This document shows positions 51,911 through 60,236 of a DNA stretch of 64,000 nt, piece after piece. The DNA lies in assembly GCF_014174495.1 (NCBI RefSeq), contig NZ_JACJHR010000005.1:1-64000 (forward strand), in the 5' to 3' direction. How positions within the stretch are numbered: the stretch's first letter is position 1; the number at the start of each line of letters is the position of its first letter. Source of the stretch: Amycolatopsis echigonensis (lineage in GTDB: Bacteria > Actinomycetota > Actinomycetes > Mycobacteriales > Pseudonocardiaceae). Both the position numbers and the translations under genes were made by a program. Below the pieces are notes generated by a model. That model did not search any database. It was given only the letters and a program-made list of their open reading frames with translations, and was not told the DNA's origin.

Positions 51911-52380
51911 CATCAACCCGGTTCCGCTCCGCGCTGGGGCATTTCCCCAGCGGCGTCGTGGCCATCACCGGGCGGGACGCGGACGGGCGGCCCGCGGGCA
52001 TGGCCGTTTCGTCGTTCACGTCGGTCTCGCTCGATCCGCCGCTGGTCGCGTTCCTGCCCGGCAAAACGTCCTCGACGTTCCCTTCGCTCGCCCGGCGCGG
52101 CACCTTCTGCGCCAACGTCCTCGCCGCTGGGCAGGAGGACCTCTGCCGCGCGCTTTCGGTCTCCGGCGGGGACAAGTTCGCCGGCGTGGACTGGCGTCCC
52201 GGACCGCACGGCGATCCCGTGCTCGACGGGGCCGTCGCCTGGATCGCCTGCACGATCGAGGCCGTGCACGACGCCGGCGACCACCACCTCGTCCTCGGCC
52301 GCGTCGACGATCTGGCCGCCGACGCCACGGCGGAGCCGCTGCTGTTCTTCCGCAGCCAGTACCACCACCTCGCGGCCTGA
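51904..52380 (+). CDS. Flavin reductase (HpaC/DIM6 family)
   Basis: 158 residues, single split-barrel flavin reductase domain: FPSGVVAITGRDADGRPAGM, VSSFTSVSLDPPLVAFLPGK, FCANVLAAGQEDLCRAL and the C-terminal HHLVLGRVDDL...LLFFRSQYHHL. It supplies FMNH2 to a partner monooxygenase; the LLM-type gene at 55180 in the same operon is the natural partner. First gene of the operon and probably translated from a leaderless mRNA. Confidence 0.87.
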   Translation: MLTSTRFRSALGHFPSGVVAITGRDADGRPAGMAVSSFTSVSLDPPLVAFLPGKTSSTFPSLARRGTFCANVLAAGQEDLCRALSVSGGDKFAGVDWRPGPHGDPVLDGAVAWIACTIEAVHDAGDHHLVLGRVDDLAADATAEPLLFFRSQYHHLAA

Positions 52381-52424
52381 GCCGCGCCCCGCGGTCGGCC
52401 CAGACCTCAACGGAGAGGCACGTC

Positions 52425-53723
52425 ATGACCACCTCGGCAGAAGTGAGACGGACGACGCTCGCGGCGTCGGTCGGCAACACCGTGGAGACCTACGACTACG
52501 CCGTCTACGGGTTCCTCTCCACCGTGCTGGCGAAGGTTTTCTTCCCGGCCGCGAGCACCGGGGCCGGACTGCTGTCGTCGTTCGCGGTGTTCGGTTCGGC
52601 GTTCCTGGCGCGGCCCGCCGGAGCCCTGGTGTTCGGGCCGATCGCGGACCGGCTGGGCCGGCGGCCCGCGCTCGTCGCGTCGCTGCTGCTGATGGCAGGC
52701 GGCAGCACGCTGATCGGCCTGCTGCCCTCGACCGGGACGATCGGCGCCGCGCCGATCCTGCTGGTGCTGTTGCGGTTCACGCAGGGGCTGGCCGGCGGCG
52801 GAGAGTTCACCACCGCGATCATCTACGTCGCCGAGTTCGCCCCGCCGCACCGCCGCGGCGCGCTGTCGAGCCGGGTGCAGGTCGGCAGCCTCGCCGGGTT
52901 CCTGCTGGGCGCGGTCGTCGTGCTGTCGCTGAACGCCGCGCTGGCGCCCGCGCAAATGCTCGCGTGGGGATGGCGGGTGCCGTTCCTGCTGGCGCTTCCC
53001 GTCGGCGGGATCGGTCTCTACCTGCGCAGCCGATTCGGGGAAACCCCGGAGTTCCTCGATGCCCGCGCCCGTCCGTCCACATCAGACCAGGCGGCGGAGC
53101 GGCAATGGTCCTCGGTGCTGCTGCTCGTCGGCGTGTCCGTGCTGCACATCGTCGGCATCTACATGGTCTACACCTACGTGCAGAGCTACCTCATCCAGCT
53201 GCGCCTGTCCGCCGTCGCGGCGACCGCGGTGATCGCGTTCGCACTGCTGGCCGGGATCTTTCTCGTGCTCGCCGGCGGCCGCGCCTCGGACTGGCGAGGA
53301 CGTCCGAAAGTCCTGCTGGCGTCCTCTCTCGCCGTCCTCGTGGTGAGCTACCCGCTGTTCGCCGTGTTGGCCAGCGCTCCTCCCCTGTGGTTGATCATCG
53401 TGTGCACCGTGGCGCTGTCGGCCGGTCCGGCGTTCTACTCCGGCGTCGCTCCGATCACCTACGTCCAGCTCTTTCCCGTGCGCCGGCGCGGCAGTCTCAT
53501 CGGCATCTCCTACAACGTCACCGTCGGCATCCTCGGCGGTTCGGCGGTGTTCATCTGCCAGGCATTGGTCGAGCTGACCGGCGACCGCCGCTCCCCCGCC
53601 TACCTGCTGCTGGCCGCGGCCGCCGCCAGCGCGCTCGCCGCGTTCGCGCTCACCCGCCGCGCGGCCCGAGCCCCCGAACCTTCCCCGTCCGCCCTTCCCC
53701 TGACCGCGGAGTCCGGCTCATGA
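52425..53723 (+). CDS. MFS transporter, metabolite:H+ symporter (MHS) family
   Basis: 432 residues, 12 membrane helices. The MHS hallmarks are VGNTVETYDYAVYGFLSTVL at the start, the loop 2-3 signature GPIADRLGRRPALV, and RFTQGLAGGGEFTTAIIYVAEFAP in helix 4-5. MHS members import organic acids such as citrate, tricarballylate, alpha-ketoglutarate and shikimate. GGAGAGGCACGTC precedes the ATG. The substrate here should be the acid degraded by the cluster. The stop overlaps the next start. Confidence 0.87.
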   Translation: MTTSAEVRRTTLAASVGNTVETYDYAVYGFLSTVLAKVFFPAASTGAGLLSSFAVFGSAFLARPAGALVFGPIADRLGRRPALVASLLLMAGGSTLIGLLPSTGTIGAAPILLVLLRFTQGLAGGGEFTTAIIYVAEFAPPHRRGALSSRVQVGSLAGFLLGAVVVLSLNAALAPAQMLAWGWRVPFLLALPVGGIGLYLRSRFGETPEFLDARARPSTSDQAAERQWSSVLLLVGVSVLHIVGIYMVYTYVQSYLIQLRLSAVAATAVIAFALLAGIFLVLAGGRASDWRGRPKVLLASSLAVLVVSYPLFAVLASAPPLWLIIVCTVALSAGPAFYSGVAPITYVQLFPVRRRGSLIGISYNVTVGILGGSAVFICQALVELTGDRRSPAYLLLAAAAASALAAFALTRRAARAPEPSPSALPLTAESGS

Positions 53724-54709
53724 CCACTTTGCCCCTGACCGACGCTCACGGCCTCGTCCTGGCCGCCATGACCCGGGCCGGGCAGACCCCGGACGGGGCC
53801 GCCGTCATCGCCGACCACCTGCTCGACTGCGAACTGCGCGGGCTTACCTTCGGCGGGCTGGCGCGCGCACTGTCCATTGTGGAGCGAATCCGCGCCGCGG
53901 ACAGCGCGCCGCAGCCGATCCGGGTCGTCGCGGAGACGCCGGTGTCGGCGACCCTCGACGGCGGCGACCAGGTCGGCTACCTCGTCGGTATGCGGGCGCT
54001 CGACCTGGCGACGGAGAAGGCTCGAGCGCAGGGAATGGCCGTCGTCGGCGCCCGCAACACCTGGTACACCGGCATGTTCTCCTACTACCTGGAGAAGGCC
54101 GCCGCGGCCGGGCTCGCCGGGATGATCGCGGGCAGCGGGCCCGCGGTCGTCGCCCCCGAGGGCGGCACGGAGGGACGGTTCGGCACGAACCCGATCGCGT
54201 TCGGCTTCCCGGCCGCGCCGACGCCGGTCATCTGGGACATCGGCACCTCCGCGGTGATGTACGGCGACGTAGTGCTGAAGGCGCGGCTCGGGGAGAAACT
54301 CGAGGAGGGCCAGGCGTTCGACGCCGCCGGGGCACCCACGCTCGACCCGGCAGCGGCGCTGGGCGGCGCGTTCGGCGTGTGGGGCGGGCACAAGGGCTCC
54401 GGGCTGGCCATGGCGGTGCAGCTGCTCGGCATGATGAGCGGCGCGTCCGCCGCCCCGCCGGGAATCTCCGACTGCGGGTTCTTCGTGCTGCTGGTCGATC
54501 CGGCCGCGCTCACCGACCCGGACGACTACCGCCAGCGCGTCAGCGAGTACGCCGCGTCGATCCGGGCGACCCGGCCGGTCGAAGGGGGTCCCGCCGTCCG
54601 CGTGCCGTTCGACCGGTCCGTCGCCTCCCGCGAGGAAGCGTTGCGGCGCGGGACGATCGACGTGCCGGATGCGGTGGTCGCCGCCCTGCGGAAGACCGCC
54701 GATGACTGA
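53720..54709 (+). CDS. Ldh2-type malate/L-lactate/sulfolactate dehydrogenase family protein
   Basis: 329 residues, start overlapping the MFS stop. The family fold is clear: GLVLAAMTRAGQTPDGAAVI, LDGGDQVGYLVGMRALDLA, GTEGRFGTNPIAFGFPA and the end GGHKGSGLAMAVQLLGMMSG. In characterised members the NSNHFG segment provides the catalytic His; here the aligned segment reads ARNTWYTGMFSYY, with Tyr in that place. NAD(P)-dependent oxidation of a 2-hydroxy acid is expected from the family, but the changed site argues for an unusual substrate or altered chemistry. Confidence 0.78.
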   Translation: MTTLPLTDAHGLVLAAMTRAGQTPDGAAVIADHLLDCELRGLTFGGLARALSIVERIRAADSAPQPIRVVAETPVSATLDGGDQVGYLVGMRALDLATEKARAQGMAVVGARNTWYTGMFSYYLEKAAAAGLAGMIAGSGPAVVAPEGGTEGRFGTNPIAFGFPAAPTPVIWDIGTSAVMYGDVVLKARLGEKLEEGQAFDAAGAPTLDPAAALGGAFGVWGGHKGSGLAMAVQLLGMMSGASAAPPGISDCGFFVLLVDPAALTDPDDYRQRVSEYAASIRATRPVEGGPAVRVPFDRSVASREEALRRGTIDVPDAVVAALRKTADD

Positions 54710-55169
54710 CCGCGCGGACGACTTCCGCATCGGCCCGTCGCCGTCGGGACGGCTGCTGTGCGGCGGCTGCGCCCCGGCCGACCGCTGCCGTCTCGGCGTC
54801 GAGATCGCACGCGCCGACGAGGGTGCGATCACGTTCGACGTCGTCTGCCCGCGCCACTGGCACGGCGGCCCCGGCGTTGCACACGGCGGCTGGACCGCGG
54901 CGGTGTTCGACGACGTGCTCACCATCGTCGCTCTGCGCCATGAGTCCCGCCTGGTCACGAAATCACTGCACATCTCCTACCGCCGCCCGGTTCCCGTCGA
55001 ACGGCCGCTCGAGGTCACGGCGCGAATCGACCACCACGCGGACCGGCGCTGGGAAGTTTCCGCGCGGATGACCCTCGCCGGCGACACGCTCGCCGCCGCC
55101 AGCGCGGAACTCCGCACCCGGCGGCCCGACCACTTCGCCAGGCACCAGGCCTGGCTGGCACACGAATGA
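54702..55169 (+). CDS. PaaI-type hotdog thioesterase
   Basis: 155 residues, ATG inside the end of the previous gene (8-base overlap). Hotdog fold with HGGPGVAHGGWTAAVFDDVL, where the Gly-Gly and Asp are the usual catalytic region, then KSLHISYRRPVPVERPLEVT. It hydrolyses an acyl-CoA, fitting the CoA ligase and lyase-like genes downstream. An N-terminal CGGCAPADRC pair of cysteines is unusual for the family. Confidence 0.82.
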   Translation: MTDRADDFRIGPSPSGRLLCGGCAPADRCRLGVEIARADEGAITFDVVCPRHWHGGPGVAHGGWTAAVFDDVLTIVALRHESRLVTKSLHISYRRPVPVERPLEVTARIDHHADRRWEVSARMTLAGDTLAAASAELRTRRPDHFARHQAWLAHE

Positions 55170-55179
55170 GGAGGACCCG

Positions 55180-56202
55180 ATGATCGAATTCTTCACTGGG
55201 CTGCAGCCGCTCGAAGCGGGCGAGACCGGCCCGGACGCGATGACCGCGCGAGTCCGGGAGCTGGACCGCTCGGAGGTGATCGACCGCGTCCTGGTCGGGT
55301 ATTCCTCGACCTGGCCGCACAACCACGCGACCGCGCCCTTCGCTCTCGCGCTCACCGAGAAGTTCTCGCCGATCGTCGCGCACCGCCCCGGCGTCATGCC
55401 GCCGGCGGCCGCCGCGCGCTACTTCGCCACGCTCGACGTGCTGGCCCGCGGACGGCTCGCCATCAACGTGGTCGTCGGCGGATCGGACAAGGACCTGCGC
55501 CGCGAATCCGACGACCTGCCCAAGGCCGAGCGCTACCGGCGCGCGGTCGAATACCTCGACGTGGTCCGGCGCACCTGGACCTCCCCCGAGCCGTTCGACC
55601 ACCACGGCGAGTACTACACCGCCGACGCGGTGAAGATCCTGACCAAGCCCGTCCAGGGGCAGGTGCCGATCTTCATGGGCGGCGAAAGCGACGACGCGGT
55701 CGACTTCGGCGCCCGCCACGCCGACCTGTACATGCTGTGGGGCGAGCCGTTCGCGGGGACGAAGGAACGCATCGACCGCGTCCGCGCCGCCGCCGAGGGA
55801 TACGACCGGAAGATGCGGTTCTCCTTGAGCCTGCGCCTGTTCCTCGGCGACACCGACGACGACGCCTGGGCTCAGGCTCGCGCGGCGGAACGGCAGATCG
55901 CCGAAGCGTCCGGGAAGTTCCTGCGCTCGTCGTCCACCGACACCTCGGTCGGGAGGCAGCGGGCGCTCGCGCTGACCGACGAAGAACTGCACGACGACTG
56001 CTTCTGGACCGGGCTGACGAAGCTGCTGGGCGGTTTCGCCAATTCGCAGGCGCTGGTCGGCACCGAAGAGCGCATCCTGAACACGTTTGGCACCTACCGT
56101 GATCTCGGAATCGACGCGTTCCTGGTGACCACCGGCGCCGAAGCGGCATGGGACCCGGCGTTGGAGGGATTCCTCGCCCGGGTGAAGAAGGAGCTGGCAT
56201 GA
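55180..56202 (+). CDS. LLM-class FMNH2-dependent monooxygenase (SsuD-like)
   Basis: 340 residues, luciferase-like TIM barrel: GYSSTWPHNHATAPFALALT, RGRLAINVVVGGSDKDLRRE, YRRAVEYLDVVRRTW and FDHHGEYYTADAVKI are the order and motifs of the alkanesulfonate monooxygenase group. GAGGAGGACCCG precedes the ATG. With the flavin reductase at 51904 it forms a two-component monooxygenase that would open or desulfonate the imported substrate. Confidence 0.87.
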   Translation: MIEFFTGLQPLEAGETGPDAMTARVRELDRSEVIDRVLVGYSSTWPHNHATAPFALALTEKFSPIVAHRPGVMPPAAAARYFATLDVLARGRLAINVVVGGSDKDLRRESDDLPKAERYRRAVEYLDVVRRTWTSPEPFDHHGEYYTADAVKILTKPVQGQVPIFMGGESDDAVDFGARHADLYMLWGEPFAGTKERIDRVRAAAEGYDRKMRFSLSLRLFLGDTDDDAWAQARAAERQIAEASGKFLRSSSTDTSVGRQRALALTDEELHDDCFWTGLTKLLGGFANSQALVGTEERILNTFGTYRDLGIDAFLVTTGAEAAWDPALEGFLARVKKELA

Positions 56203-57815
56203 CCCGAACCGGCACGCGATCCGAAGACCTCGCGACGGAGACCGTCAGCGGGCTGATCGCCGAGCGGGCACGGCAGCACCCGGAAAAACCCGCGCTCGTG
56301 GTCGACGGCGCCGAGCTGACCTATGGCGAGCTGGACGTCGCGGTGTCCGAGGTCGCGCGCGGTCTGCTCGCCACGGGTGCCGCGCCGGGCGACTCCGTCG
56401 GCCTCCTCCTGCCCAACCGCGTCGAATACCTGCTCGCCTGGTTCGGCGCCGCCCGCGCCGGGCTCGTCGAGGTCCCGGTCAACACCGCCTACAAAGGACA
56501 GTTCCTCGACCACGCGCTGCGCAGCACCGGGGTGCGGATTCTCGTCACCGAGCCCGGGTTGCTCGGCCTCGTCGCCGACCTGCCCGCCTTGCCCCACACG
56601 CTGACCACCGTCGTCGTGCTCGACGACGCCGCGCCCGCCCGCACTCCTCCGGGCGTGCGGGTGCTGGGCTGGCCCGAACTGCTCGCCTCCGGCGACCCGG
56701 CCGGCGAGCTTCCCGAGGTCGGCCCCGCGGATCCGGTGGCCGTCATGCTGACCTCCGGCACCACCGGCCGCAGCAAGGGCGTCGTGTACCCGAACCGCAT
56801 GCAGGTCGTCGCGGCCAAGGAATGCGCGCAGCAGATGGGCACCACCGCCGACGAGCGGCTGTACACGTGCCTGCCGCTGTTCCACGGCGCGGCCCAGGTC
56901 AACATCACCCTGCACGGCCTGTTCGCGGGGGCCGCCGTGGTGCTGGGCCGCCGGTTCTCCGCCAGCCGGTTCTGGGACGAGATCCGCGCCGGCGGGGTCA
57001 CCCAGTTCAACGCGCTGGGCTCGATCCTGCCGGTCCTGCTGGCCCAGCCTCCGTCCGGACGGGACCGCGACCACCGGGTCGAGCGCGTGTTCGCCGCGCC
57101 CGCGCCGCCCCAGGTGCTGGAACCGTTCGAGGAGCGGTTCGGCGTGCACATCGTGGAGGGCTACGGGCTCACCGAAATCAAGAACGTCCTCTACAACCCC
57201 TTGGCCGCCCGCAAAATCGGCTCGATCGGCCTGCCCACGGAGTCGTCGATCCTTGAGGTCCACGACGAGTCCGGGAACCGCGCCGCGCCCGGCCAAGCCG
57301 GGGAGATCGTGTACCGGCCGCGCGAGGCGAACATCATGTTCTCCGGCTACCGCGGCGAGCCCGAAGCCACCCTCGCGACCATGAAAGACCTCTGGTGGCA
57401 CACCGGAGACCTCGGCTACACCGACGAGGACGGGTACTTCTACTTCATCGACCGCAAGAAGGACGCTCTGCGGCGGCGCGGCGAGAACATCTCCTCGCAC
57501 GAGGTCGAATCGGTCCTGCTCGCCTACTCCGGCGTGGTCGCGGCGGCGGCGGTCGCGACCCCGTCGGAGCTGGGCGAGGACGAGGTCCTCGCCGTGCTGC
57601 AGCTGGAATCCGGGCGGCAGCTGGATTTCGGCGACCTCTTCGCGCACTGCGACCGGGCCCTGCCGCATTTCATGGTCCCTCGCTACTACCGCGTGCTCGA
57701 CCAGCTGCCGGTCACCCCGACCGGCAAGGTCCGCAAGACCGACCTGCGCGAACAGGGCCGGGGCGAGGCGTGGGACGCGCAGGCCGCCGGGCTGGCCCCG
57801 ACCCGCCATGTCTGA
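56199..57815 (+). CDS. Acyl-CoA ligase (ANL superfamily)
   Basis: 538 residues. P-loop MLTSGTTGRSKGVVYPN, A5 motif EGYGLTEIKN, A7 motif WHTGDLGYTDEDGYFYFIDR with KKDALRRRGENISSHEVE, and the A10 Lys in PTGKVRKTDL are all intact, so it should be active. AAGGAG lies before the ATG, which overlaps the LLM stop. It activates a carboxylic acid to its CoA thioester for the lyase-like enzyme that follows. The nearest functional types are CaiC/carnitine-CoA-ligase-like, but the acid is unknown. Confidence 0.88.
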   Translation: MTRTGTRSEDLATETVSGLIAERARQHPEKPALVVDGAELTYGELDVAVSEVARGLLATGAAPGDSVGLLLPNRVEYLLAWFGAARAGLVEVPVNTAYKGQFLDHALRSTGVRILVTEPGLLGLVADLPALPHTLTTVVVLDDAAPARTPPGVRVLGWPELLASGDPAGELPEVGPADPVAVMLTSGTTGRSKGVVYPNRMQVVAAKECAQQMGTTADERLYTCLPLFHGAAQVNITLHGLFAGAAVVLGRRFSASRFWDEIRAGGVTQFNALGSILPVLLAQPPSGRDRDHRVERVFAAPAPPQVLEPFEERFGVHIVEGYGLTEIKNVLYNPLAARKIGSIGLPTESSILEVHDESGNRAAPGQAGEIVYRPREANIMFSGYRGEPEATLATMKDLWWHTGDLGYTDEDGYFYFIDRKKDALRRRGENISSHEVESVLLAYSGVVAAAAVATPSELGEDEVLAVLQLESGRQLDFGDLFAHCDRALPHFMVPRYYRVLDQLPVTPTGKVRKTDLREQGRGEAWDAQAAGLAPTRHV

Positions 57816-58737
57816 ACGGGAAGCGGTGCGCATCCGCGAAATCGCGCCGCGCCTGGCGTTCCAGGACCACATGGCGCCGACCGAGGTCAAGGTCGAACTC
57901 GTGCGGCGGCTGGTCGAGGCCGGGGTTCGCGCGTTCGAACTCTCCTCGTTCGTGCGGCCCGACCTGATCAAAGGACTCGCCGACGCCGAGGAAGTTTTCG
58001 CCGCAGTCCCCCGCGAACCAGGCCTCCATCTCGGCTGCTGTGTCGGCAACCTCCGCGGCCTGGCCCGCGCGATCGACGCCGGGGCGGACAGCGCCTCGTT
58101 CCTCCTGTCTGCGGACGAGGACTTCGCCCGCGCCAACATCGGACGCTCCACAATGGACTCCCTGGCGGAACTCGAACGCATGGCCGCTTACGCCGCCGAC
58201 CACCGCATCCAGCTAGGCACGTACGTGATCTTCGCCTGGGGCGGCCCGACCGGACCTGCCCGCGGGCCCGACGACCTGGAGCCGCTGGCCCGGCGGCTGC
58301 TCGGCATCGGCGTGGACCGCTGGATCCTCGCCGACTCGTCCGGTTACGCCGCACCGCCGCAGATCCGTGAACTCGTCACCGCCGCGCTCGCCCACATTCC
58401 GGCGGAAAACCTCACCGTCCAGATCCACGACGCGCGCGGCATGGGCCTGGCCGCCCTGCTCCCCTTGCTCGACCTCGGCGTGCGGAACATCGACACCGCG
58501 CTCGCCGGGAGCGGCGGGCATCCGGCCATGCCTGGTGCCCAGGGCGGCGGGATCTGCACTGAGGACGCCGTCCAGCTGCTCGAACTGTCCGGTGTGGACA
58601 CCGGCATCGACCTGCCGCGCCTGCTCGGCGCCGCGAACTGGCTGGCGGACGAACTCGGCGTGCCGGGCAAGGGTTTCGTCCGGCGCACCGGGCCGGTGCC
58701 GGACCGGCCCGGGCAACCGCTCGCCTTCCGCTGGTGA
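57808..58737 (+). CDS. HMG-CoA-lyase-like DRE-TIM protein with altered active site
   Basis: 309 residues overlapping the ligase end by 8 bases. The barrel follows HMG-CoA lyase: FELSSFVRPDLIKGLADAEE, FLLSADEDFARANIGRST, ILADSSGYAAPPQI, IHDARGMGLAALLPLLD. The key residues differ. The VGPRDGLQ motif reads IAPRLAFQ (metal-binding Asp gone), HxHD reads QIHD (one metal His gone), and the GGCPYAPGA catalytic loop reads GGHPAMPGA (Cys to His). Lyase activity on an acyl-CoA is still plausible but not as classic HMG-CoA lyase. Confidence 0.78.
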   Translation: MSEREAVRIREIAPRLAFQDHMAPTEVKVELVRRLVEAGVRAFELSSFVRPDLIKGLADAEEVFAAVPREPGLHLGCCVGNLRGLARAIDAGADSASFLLSADEDFARANIGRSTMDSLAELERMAAYAADHRIQLGTYVIFAWGGPTGPARGPDDLEPLARRLLGIGVDRWILADSSGYAAPPQIRELVTAALAHIPAENLTVQIHDARGMGLAALLPLLDLGVRNIDTALAGSGGHPAMPGAQGGGICTEDAVQLLELSGVDTGIDLPRLLGAANWLADELGVPGKGFVRRTGPVPDRPGQPLAFRW

Positions 58738-58787
58738 ACCGGAATCTTCTCCCGCACCCGATCATCGCAGCCGGTCAAGGAGGACCA

Positions 58788-60236
58788 GTGCCGAACATTG
58801 TCGTCGCCGGAGCGGGCCTGACGGGGCTCGCCGCCGCGATTTCCGCCCGCGAAGCCGGAGCGGACGTCGTCCTGCTGGAGAAGGGCAGCCGTGCCGACGT
58901 CGGCGGGAACGCCGCCTTCTCGGGCGGGCTGTTCCTCTTCTGCTACGACGGACCGGACGATCTCACCTCGATCACCCAGGACTTCGAACCCGGCATGCAC
59001 GCCGAAAAGATCGTCGCGCCGCCCTACACCCGCGAGGCTTACGCAGCCGAGCTGACGGCGATGAGCGACGGCCGCGCCGACCCGGAACTGGTGGAGGCGC
59101 TCGCAGAACGCTCGCTGGACACCGTCCGATGGCTCTCCGCGAAAGGAGTGCGGTTCACGTTCAACCGGACGGTCGGCGCGGGCGTGCGCGACGGCGTGCT
59201 GCACATCCCGCCCGGGCAGATCCTGACCAGCACGGGCGAAGGGATGTCGCGCGGGTTCGAGGTGATCAAGCCGTTGCTGCGGCACGCCGAGCGGATCGGC
59301 GTCGAGCTTCGGTGGTCCACCCCTCTCGTCGACGTCGTCCGCGACGGCGAGCGGGTCCTGGGCGCGCTGACCGGCGACGGCGTGCTTCCGGCCGACGCGG
59401 TGGTGATCGCCAGCGGCGGTTTCCAGGCGAGTCGCGAGCTGCGGCTCCGGCATCTGGGTCCGCACTGGGGGAACGTGAAACTGCGCGGCACCCGGCAGGC
59501 GACCGGCGACGGGATCGCGGCGGCGCTGCGGGCCGGGGCCGATTCAGCCGGGACCTGGTCGAGCTGTCATTCGGCCGCCGTGGATCCGACGATGCCCGCC
59601 CCGGAGCGCAGCGAGGCGTCGCCGCCGTTCCCGCTGCACGGGTTCTGGCTCGGGATACTCGTCGACCGGGAAGGCGAGCGCTTCGTCGACGAGGGACCCG
59701 GCCCGTGGGTGAAGAACTATTCGAAGATGGGCAAGGCGATCATGGGCCAGCCCGGCCGCGAGGCGTACGAGATCTTCGACCAGCGCACCGCGGCGCGCGT
59801 GGCCGACGAATTCGCCGGGGCCGCGGTCCCGGTCGCCGCACCGACTCTGCCCGAGCTCGCCGAGCAGATCGGAGTGCCGGTCGATGCGCTGGTGCGCACC
59901 GTCGAGGAATTCAACCGCGCCTGCCGGGACGACGGGAGCACCGACGGTGTCACCCCCGCCAAATCGCACTGGGCCACGCCGCTGGATCGGCCGCCGTTCG
60001 TCGCCTACCACGCGGTGGCCGGGCTGACGTTCACGTTCGGCGGCGTGCGAATCGACCCGGACGGGCGCGCATTGGCTTCCGACGGCACACCCGTGCCCGG
60101 TCTGTACGCGGCGGGCGAGGCCACCGGCGGCCTGTTCTACGGCGACTATCCCGGCGGCGCCGCCTTGATGCGGGCCGCGGTGTTCGGACGCTCGGCGGGT
60201 CGCACCGCGGTGACGGAGGCCCTTCAGCGCGGCTGA
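58788..60236 (+). CDS. FAD-dependent dehydrogenase, TcuA/fumarate-reductase flavoprotein family
   Basis: 482 residues from GTG 58788 with AAGGAGG upstream. FAD motif IVVAGAGLTGLAAAISA at residues 3-20, the second FAD element VVIASGGFQ, the substrate-cap region, and the end GLYAAGEATGGLFYGDYPGG. It resembles the soluble succinate dehydrogenase/fumarate reductase flavoproteins and tricarballylate dehydrogenase TcuA; together with an MHS (TcuC-type) transporter this suggests introduction or removal of a C=C bond in a poly-carboxylate. A TcuB partner is missing. The 3' end overlaps the convergent PrpD gene by 13 bases. Confidence 0.8.
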   Translation: MPNIVVAGAGLTGLAAAISAREAGADVVLLEKGSRADVGGNAAFSGGLFLFCYDGPDDLTSITQDFEPGMHAEKIVAPPYTREAYAAELTAMSDGRADPELVEALAERSLDTVRWLSAKGVRFTFNRTVGAGVRDGVLHIPPGQILTSTGEGMSRGFEVIKPLLRHAERIGVELRWSTPLVDVVRDGERVLGALTGDGVLPADAVVIASGGFQASRELRLRHLGPHWGNVKLRGTRQATGDGIAAALRAGADSAGTWSSCHSAAVDPTMPAPERSEASPPFPLHGFWLGILVDREGERFVDEGPGPWVKNYSKMGKAIMGQPGREAYEIFDQRTAARVADEFAGAAVPVAAPTLPELAEQIGVPVDALVRTVEEFNRACRDDGSTDGVTPAKSHWATPLDRPPFVAYHAVAGLTFTFGGVRIDPDGRALASDGTPVPGLYAAGEATGGLFYGDYPGGAALMRAAVFGRSAGRTAVTEALQRG

